A stretch of 40,242 nt of DNA, from assembly GCA_964613675.1 (NCBI GenBank), contig CAZTIH010000006.1, positions 1 through 40,242 of the forward strand. Direction: 5' to 3'. This document shows, one piece after another, positions 35,069 through 40,242 of this stretch (within the stretch, counting starts at the first letter, position 1; each line of letters opens with the position of its first letter). Below the pieces are notes generated by a model. It saw only the letters and a program-made list of their open reading frames with translations. It was not told the origin of the DNA and searched no databases. The position numbers were made by a program, and so were the translations under genes. The stretch is from DAIUCA01 sp964613675 (GTDB taxonomy: Bacteria; Pseudomonadota; Gammaproteobacteria; Competibacterales; Competibacteraceae).

Positions 35069-37983
35069 CGCTTCCGCGTTTTGAAGTAATGATCGTGAAT
35101 CACCGCTTGTTGGCGTAAAAAATCCTGCATCAACGCAAAATGCGTCGTCAATGCCGCGTCACGGGCGGTATTGGGCGAAATCGGCAGTTCTGTAGGGGAC
35201 GGTAGCGTGGGTGCGGAAACTGGTGGTTTAGGGGGATAAACCGTTAAAGTCGGTAAATAAGTGGGTAAGTAAGGCGAAATCGAGCGATTTGATGATAACG
35301 GCGAGAGTGGTTCAGGTAAGGGCAATTTTCCCCACACAAAGAGTTGTCCCACCGCGTTGGCCATCCCCCACGCGCTCCCCCGCCGTCGGTCATCTACCGC
35401 CAACGCCTGATGAGGTTGACCGCGAAGGTTGTCGCGCACCAACGCCGTCAGGGTTGCCGAGGGGCCGATTTCCACAAATAGGCGTATCCCGTCCGCGTAA
35501 AGTCGTTGAATTAATGCGCGAAATTGCACCGGGTGGGTGTACTGCTTCAGGGCCTGTGACGCCATTTCGGCAGGTACCGTGGGGAACGGGGTCGCACTCT
35601 GGCACGAGTACAGCGGTGCCCTTGGCGATTGCCACGAGAGTTGCGCAAACAGGGGGGTTAATGCCGTGACAAATGGCGTCATGGCCGCATGGTGATAGGG
35701 GCCGTGCAACGGCAGGGGTTGGCAGATCGCACCCCGTTGCGACAACCAAGCCGTGGCTGCTGTCAACGTCGTGAGGGGGCCGCCCACAATCCGTTGATTT
35801 GGACTGTTGTCCATCGCCATAAACAACGCTGGGTGGGTGGCTAGAAGCGCGGTAATCGTTTCGGAATCCGTTGCGCCCACCGCCATAAACCCCGTCGTTT
35901 TCCCAGTTGTCGCCACCGTTGCCGTAAACGCGCCGTTCATTGCGGCAATGAGTTCGCCAAGCGCGTTGTCATCCGCAAACTGCACCGCACCACTCGCAAT
36001 CAATGCGGCATTTTCCCCCGTGCTGTGACCCGCAAACGCATTTGGCCGTAATCCCAAGGTTTGCAAGTGATTAAAGAGGCCCACATTGGCCGCTAACACC
36101 GCTTCCGACCCGTAATCCATGCCCTGTAATGCCGCTTCAAGATGCGCTTTGCGGTCGGACGAAAGGTGAGGAGGCGGGAACAGCACGGCGTTGGGCGGGA
36201 AATCCCGTTCGGCAAACCGACGATCTAGTTCGTCAAAGGGCGTGCGCAACGGGGGAAGCGTCAACAGTAACTCATTGAATAAATTGGGATATTGGGCCAT
36301 TTCGCCGGGAAATAACACCACCAAAGGGTCGTCCCGCAACGCAAATCCCAAAAAGAGTCCATCGCGGGTTGCTAAGGGGCGTTGTGCGCTGAGGGCGGTG
36401 TGTAATTGACGCCGTTTGTGTTGCCAATCGGCATCGTCGCTTGCGACCACCGCAAAGCGCATCGTTCCCACCGTGCTCAAGTGCGCTGCTTGATATGCGC
36501 TTTTGTGACGATCCATCGGTAAGGCCGTCAGTAGTGTTTGCAATTCGTCAACGGTCGATGCACTGGCGGCGATGAGAATTGGCAAAGTCGGCAACCGCAC
36601 CGCCGGGACAAAATCTCCGTCACGCCATTCTTCAAGGAGCGCATGGGTGTTGATTCCGCCAAATCCAAACGCATTCACCCCCGCTCGTCGCGGATAACGT
36701 CCCTGAATCCACGGGCGAAGCGTGGTGTTGAGGTACATCGGCGCGTCGGGGGGCCAATCCTCACGGGGATGCGCACAAGGCGTTGGGGGCAACACGCGGT
36801 GGTGCAATGCCAAAACCGTTTTGATCAGGCCCGCAATGCCCGCTGCTGGAATGCAATGCCCGATATTTGCTTTGACGGCCCCCAAGGCCAGGGTGGGAAG
36901 GCGTGGGCGTGCCCCAAACACCTCGCAAATCGCCTGTAATTCGGTACGGTCTCCGAGGTCAATTCCTGTTCCGTGGGCTTCGAGCAAACCGACCGTCGTG
37001 GGATCGACCCCGCTTTGACGGTACGCCCGCTGCATCGCGAGTGTTTCGCCGACCACATTCGGGGCCATCACGCCTTTTCCCCTACCATCTGACGCCTGCC
37101 CAATCTCGCGAATCACGGCGTAAATGCGGCGATTTTGGGCCTTTGCGTCGTCCAAACGCTGTAACACCACAAAGCCGCCGCCTTCTCCTAACAATGTCCC
37201 GTCGGCCTGTTGATGGAAGGGGGTGACGGTGCCGCGTCGGGAGAGCGCCCCCAACGCACAAAACACGGCGTACACCAAAGGACTGGTCGTCGTATTCACC
37301 CCCCCTGCCAGCATCAGATCGGCGCGTCGTAAACGAAGCTCGTCCATCGCGTGGGCGACGGCCAGCAGACTCGAAGCACAGGCCCCGTCGATCAAATAGT
37401 TCGGGCCGCGAAAATCAAAGCGATTGGCAATCCGACCACTCATTACGTTGGGTACGAGACCGGGGAGCGTGTCGGCGGTCAACGGCGGTAATTGGGCACG
37501 AATTTGGGCTTCGAGAGATCGGGCGTCACGGGCATTGGCGGTTAACGATTGAGCGATGAGGGGCGCAAACCAACCATGCGCGGCCCCGGTTGCGTTGGCA
37601 CGGTGAAAGTGAATGCCATGACCGATGATAAGCCCCGTATTTTCGTGGGACACATCGAGTAAATCGGCATCGACGAGGGCGTCGTGAACCAGTTGCAGCG
37701 CGTGAAAATGATCGGGTTCGGCACCGTCCACCGCCGTGGGCATCACCCCAAATTTTGCGGAATCAAACCGCGATAGCTCCCGTAAAAAACCGCCTCGACG
37801 GGTGTACAGCCGACCGATGTCGTGGGGGCCTTGCCAGTCGTCCAGCCACGAACCGCCCCACTCGGGGAGGGGATCGTGGAGGGCACAATGTTGTGTCAGG
37901 AGATTTTGCCAAAAGGCGGTAATGTCGGGCGCGTCGGCAAACAGGGCGCTGAGACCGACGACAGCAATAGGATCGTGAGACAT
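35065..37983 (-). CDS. KS-AT polyketide synthase without acyl carrier protein
   Basis: Polyketide or fatty-acid synthase of 972 residues. The ketosynthase (about 1-450) has the complete triad: Cys202 (DGACASS), His337 (EAHGTGIDLGD) and His376 (ANIGHCIPAAG). The acyltransferase (about 550-840) has the opening FPGEMAQYPNL, the nucleophile Ser654 (GHSTGENAAL) and His764 in LHGPYHHAAM, where malonyl-specific enzymes usually have HAFHS. A proline-rich linker follows, then a helix (ALMQDFLRQQAVIHDHYF) of the type that precedes carrier domains in PUFA and heterocyst-glycolipid synthases. No carrier, reductase or thioesterase domain follows. It must use a separate carrier. It overlaps the membrane-protease gene. 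Confidence 0.85.
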   Translation of the reverse strand: MSHDPIAVVGLSALFADAPDITAFWQNLLTQHCALHDPLPEWGGSWLDDWQGPHDIGRLYTRRGGFLRELSRFDSAKFGVMPTAVDGAEPDHFHALQLVHDALVDADLLDVSHENTGLIIGHGIHFHRANATGAAHGWFAPLIAQSLTANARDARSLEAQIRAQLPPLTADTLPGLVPNVMSGRIANRFDFRGPNYLIDGACASSLLAVAHAMDELRLRRADLMLAGGVNTTTSPLVYAVFCALGALSRRGTVTPFHQQADGTLLGEGGGFVVLQRLDDAKAQNRRIYAVIREIGQASDGRGKGVMAPNVVGETLAMQRAYRQSGVDPTTVGLLEAHGTGIDLGDRTELQAICEVFGARPRLPTLALGAVKANIGHCIPAAGIAGLIKTVLALHHRVLPPTPCAHPREDWPPDAPMYLNTTLRPWIQGRYPRRAGVNAFGFGGINTHALLEEWRDGDFVPAVRLPTLPILIAASASTVDELQTLLTALPMDRHKSAYQAAHLSTVGTMRFAVVASDDADWQHKRRQLHTALSAQRPLATRDGLFLGFALRDDPLVVLFPGEMAQYPNLFNELLLTLPPLRTPFDELDRRFAERDFPPNAVLFPPPHLSSDRKAHLEAALQGMDYGSEAVLAANVGLFNHLQTLGLRPNAFAGHSTGENAALIASGAVQFADDNALGELIAAMNGAFTATVATTGKTTGFMAVGATDSETITALLATHPALFMAMDNSPNQRIVGGPLTTLTAATAWLSQRGAICQPLPLHGPYHHAAMTPFVTALTPLFAQLSWQSPRAPLYSCQSATPFPTVPAEMASQALKQYTHPVQFRALIQRLYADGIRLFVEIGPSATLTALVRDNLRGQPHQALAVDDRRRGSAWGMANAVGQLFVWGKLPLPEPLSPLSSNRSISPYLPTYLPTLTVYPPKPPVSAPTLPSPTELPISPNTARDAALTTHFALMQDFLRQQAVIHDHYFKTRKR

Positions 37984-38073
37984 GGCAAATCGGTGTGGCG
38001 GCTCGGAAATGGAGTACTACAGTCGATCTTGCCTGCGGAGAGACTGAAATGTGCAAATAGGGCGTGAGTTAAC

Positions 38074-38340
38074 CTAACGCTGTAAGACTTCGATGGAAGG
38101 TGAACAACTCGTCAATGCGCGACGCAATTGAGCGGCGTGTTTGGCGCGGCAGTTAATTTCGGCTTTGCGCAGTTGCTGTTGAAAATGCTGCCGCAATGCC
38201 CGCAGGCCATCGGGTTGGCTCACGATAAACGCCCCTTTTTCAAGGGCGACCATGGCCGGGAGATGATCAAATTGGGCCAGCGTGTCGATCGTCGTGGTGT
38301 CGAGACCGCTTAGTCCCGCGCAATCTTCGTAGGAAATCAT
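38074..38340 (-). CDS. Small conserved protein of unknown function
   Basis: An 88-residue protein with a strong ribosome site (GAGGAG) before the ATG. It opens MISYEDCAGLSGLDTTTIDT and continues LAQFDHLPAMVALEKGAFIV. Small proteins of this layout, with SYE(D/E)C, SGL and a HLPxxVALE segment, are to my recollection common in alpha- and gammaproteobacteria, with no known function. The C-terminal half is a basic helix. It lies 90 bases upstream of the KS-AT gene and may be the first gene of that operon. It has no leader-core shape that would suggest a peptide-product precursor. Confidence 0.7.
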   Translation of the reverse strand: MISYEDCAGLSGLDTTTIDTLAQFDHLPAMVALEKGAFIVSQPDGLRALRQHFQQQLRKAEINCRAKHAAQLRRALTSCSPSIEVLQR

Positions 38341-38548
38341 GGTGGTTACTCCTCTGGTTCATCCCCTTTGTGTTTAGGGGAAATTTTATTGATAGAAGAG
38401 GAGATAGCGCCTTATTTGCTTGGGTTCCCGCTGCAATGCGGTAGGGTTTTGGAACTTTTGTAATGAAAAAAATACAAGATCCCTTGCTCTCATGGTTCAA
38501 ACCACCGAGTAAAGCCTAATAGAACCTCGTTTTTCGGAGTCCGTAACC
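38341..38548. promoter_or_regulatory. Divergent control region of the KS-AT operon and the molbindin gene
   Basis: Gene-free 208 bp. It holds the ribosome sites of both flanking genes (GAGGAG on the minus strand, CGGAG on the plus) and an AT-rich part at about 38460-38485. I see no clear operator, and no ModE-type palindrome. Confidence 0.4.
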
Positions 38549-38965
38549 ATGCAAATCAGCGCCCGTAATCAACTTTGGGGAACCGTAGAATCCCTTAGCA
38601 CTGGTGCAGTAAATACAGAAGTTCACATTAAAACTGACGGCGGAATCTCGCTTTCTGCGATTGTCACCTGCGAAGGTGCAACCGCATTGGGTCTCGAAGT
38701 CGGAAAACGGGTATGTGCGTTGATTAAGGCCACAACGCCGTTAATCATGGTCGGCGACGCAAAAGTGAGTGCGCAGAATGCCTTAAAAGGCACGATTTCC
38801 GCGATGAACCTGGGGCCGGTCAACGGCAATCTCACGCTGCACATCGACACCACACCGCTAGTCGTCCAGATCACCAAAGTGAGCGTCGAAAAACTTGGCC
38901 TTGCCGTCGGCGAAGAAGTGACGGTGATTTTCAAGGCCAATCAGGTTTTACTCGCCGTCGAGTAA
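38549..38965 (+). CDS. Di-Mop molybdate-binding protein (molbindin)
   Basis: Cytoplasmic molybdate (or tungstate) storage protein of 138 residues made of two Mop domains. The first opens MQISARNQLWGTVESLSTGAVNTEV and the second NALKGTISAMNLGPVNGNLT. Each has the GxV/VN core of the family and ends in an ALIKAT-like strand (CALIKAT and TVIFKA). The di-Mop layout matches ModG. No modABC, modE or molybdenum-enzyme gene is in view, so it is free-standing here. CGGAG precedes the ATG. Confidence 0.88.
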   Translation: MQISARNQLWGTVESLSTGAVNTEVHIKTDGGISLSAIVTCEGATALGLEVGKRVCALIKATTPLIMVGDAKVSAQNALKGTISAMNLGPVNGNLTLHIDTTPLVVQITKVSVEKLGLAVGEEVTVIFKANQVLLAVE

Positions 38966-39037
38966 TTGTCATCTGCAAACGATCATTGGAACGCTAGAAT
39001 GGCGTCCCGATTATTTTGACGTGTAACGCCGACACCC

Positions 39038-39499
39038 ATGTTTCCATTGCGATTTGCTTTCCCCTTGGGGACGCTGGGCGTGACTGTGCTGGGCGGGTTG
39101 ATTTCTACACCGCCTACGCTTCCCCCGCTGTTGCCCACGCCCTCGACACCTCTCGTCCTCCCTGCTGTGCCCGATCCCGAAATGATTCGTTTAGCGGCGG
39201 GGGCGTTGCCGATGATGGGCATTTGGGGAGAACAGGCCGCGACCTTGGAGATAAACTCCGTCACGCCTTTGGGAACGCCCGTCGTGCCTCAACAGACGGC
39301 GTGGCAATTTCGGGGAACGGTCAGTGTTGGTAACCGTTTTTTCGCCCTCATCGAAATTGAGAACCAAATCAAACGCCTAGCCGTCAATGAGCCCCTGCCT
39401 AATGGAGAACGGATTACGGACATTCGCGCTAATTTCATGGAGATTCGCGTGGAAAACGAAGACGATGTGCAGCGACTTCACTTATTTGCGCATCAATAG
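39038..39499 (+). CDS. GspC-like type II secretion protein
   Basis: Small protein of 153 residues with one N-terminal membrane segment and a proline-rich linker. A C-terminal beta domain (about 90-145) contains FRGTVSVGNRFFALIEIENQ and LPNGERITDI, like the homology region of GspC and of PilP. In type II secretion this protein links the inner-membrane platform to the secretin. The next gene encodes a secretin-like protein, which fits the gspC-gspD order. It is shorter than typical GspC and lacks a PDZ domain. I am moderately sure of the assignment. Confidence 0.6.
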   Translation: MFPLRFAFPLGTLGVTVLGGLISTPPTLPPLLPTPSTPLVLPAVPDPEMIRLAAGALPMMGIWGEQAATLEINSVTPLGTPVVPQQTAWQFRGTVSVGNRFFALIEIENQIKRLAVNEPLPNGERITDIRANFMEIRVENEDDVQRLHLFAHQ

Positions 39500-39510
39500 A
39501 ACTTAAACGA

Positions 39511-40242
39511 ATGAATGATGTAACTCACCGCGTTGGCCTATTGGGCGTAATCGCCGTCATGGGACTCTTAGGCTGTCAACAAACGCCCCCCGTGAACGAC
39601 GAACGCCCCACCTTTCCGTCGCCGTTGCGCGAACCTTTATCCCCCCCGTTAGACCCCCCTTTACCCGAGGTCACGGCGCTTCCTCCGCGTGCGACGACAT
39701 TTTCCCCCACGCCAACGCCCCCGCTTCCCGAAGAGCGAACCCGTGTCATAGGACAGGATCTCGATGACGCACGCCCATCGCTGAGTGGCCCCAAGGTGAC
39801 GGTCAATTTTGAGGGATTGCCCTTACCTAGCTTCGCGAATGAGGTTTTTGGGAATGTGTTGCGACTGAACTTTCAGGTAGATCCTGCCCTGGCCAATCAA
39901 CGCGATTTAGTCACTTTGCGCGTCACCGAACCCATGACGCCCGCCGATTTGTACGAGGTAGCGGAACAGGTGTTACAGGATTACGGCGTCGGGATTGAGC
40001 CGCGAGGCGATGTGTTGCGAATCTTCCCCCGTACCTCGCGCCAGACCACCGAACTTCCCCTCATCGTGACGGGATCTGCGTTGCCCGAAGTGCCCGTCGG
40101 TAATCGTCCCATTTTCCAGATTGTGCCCGTTCGCCATGTCAGTGCGGATCAATTAGCAGCATTCCTCATCAATACTTATGGAAATAACCAACTGTCGGTA
40201 AATGTGAATGCCAACCTCAACACGATCTTAATGCGGGGACCT
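39511..40242 (+). CDS. gspD: Secretin, GspD-like (partial, runs off the window)
   Basis: The first 244 codons of a secretin. A lipoprotein signal ends at LLGC (the lipobox), so it is probably a lipidated outer-membrane secretin like XpsD. A proline-rich stretch (residues 24-75) is followed by N-domain segments: VTVNFEGLPLPSFANEVFG, then DPALANQRDLVTLRV, then RPIFQIVPVRHVSADQLAAF and NANLNTILMRGP, which fit the N0 and N1 domains. The pore domain lies past the end. It follows the GspC-like gene by 11 bases. The frame stays open to the last base. Confidence 0.8.
   Translation, partial: MNDVTHRVGLLGVIAVMGLLGCQQTPPVNDERPTFPSPLREPLSPPLDPPLPEVTALPPRATTFSPTPTPPLPEERTRVIGQDLDDARPSLSGPKVTVNFEGLPLPSFANEVFGNVLRLNFQVDPALANQRDLVTLRVTEPMTPADLYEVAEQVLQDYGVGIEPRGDVLRIFPRTSRQTTELPLIVTGSALPEVPVGNRPIFQIVPVRHVSADQLAAFLINTYGNNQLSVNVNANLNTILMRGP

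Noticed and set aside
38490..38512. GGTTCAAACC as a T-loop of a tRNA
   Set aside because: There is no acceptor stem, D-arm or anticodon arm at the right distance.
38989..39006. Hairpin after the molbindin gene as a terminator
   Set aside because: The stem needs a bulge and the T-tract is interrupted, so the support is too weak.

Overview
The window is a scaffold piece from a gammaproteobacterium of roughly balanced base composition. The evidence is gene content: LptM next to LysA, UbiK, SbcCD, RimB-RimK, PbpC, AmpG, a DegP/DegQ protease and the start of a type II secretion locus. I cannot name the genus. The piece is almost fully coding, with no gene-free stretch above about 300 bases. I see no rRNA, tRNA, CRISPR array, transposase or phage gene. 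Three runs of ten N (3853-3862, 13694-13703, 22906-22915) are assembly joins, and each falls inside a gene.

Layout. 1-4.3 kb: an O6-alkylguanine methyltransferase convergent with a DegP-like protease, which is divergent from an OmpR-type response regulator and its histidine kinase. A 22-bp-period tandem repeat in the shared promoter is a likely operator. 4.3-6.4 kb: glutamine-dependent NAD synthase. 6.4-10.1 kb (minus): a tight operon lptM-lysA-epimerase-FAD oxidoreductase. 10.2-11.3 kb (plus): a carboxylesterase, a small membrane protein and a 37-residue Cys/Lys-rich microprotein. 11.3-15.8 kb (minus): alpha-glucan phosphorylase, ubiK and a TAXI-family receptor interrupted by an in-frame TGA. 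15.8-17.9 kb (plus): a UppS-like prenyltransferase and an AmpG-like permease. 18-22.6 kb (minus): a run of HDOD protein, glycosyltransferase, Sel1 protein, Crp-like regulator, secreted EF-hand-like protein and GNAT acetyltransferase. 22.8-23.3 kb (minus): a CZB-domain protein with its own terminator. 23.5-27 kb (plus): rimB-rimK-pbpC. 27-31.2 kb (minus): sbcDC. 31.4-32.9 kb (plus): a DEAD-box RNA helicase with a strong terminator. 33-38.3 kb (minus): an unusual operon of a small conserved protein, a KS-AT polyketide synthase without a carrier domain, and a membrane M50 metalloprotease fused to an HlyD-like adaptor. 38.5-40.2 kb (plus): a di-Mop molbindin, then GspC-like and GspD-like genes, the last running off the end.

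Most of the window is housekeeping: envelope maintenance, DNA repair, cofactor synthesis and cell-wall recycling. The most novel part is the KS-AT/M50-HlyD operon, whose protease protein starts with a region resembling a PqqD-type peptide-recognition domain. Two observations affect how the annotation should be read. The phosphorylase gene is assembled from two different paralogues that share a homologous overlap across the N-run. The TAXI receptor gene carries a nonsense codon just before its membrane anchor.
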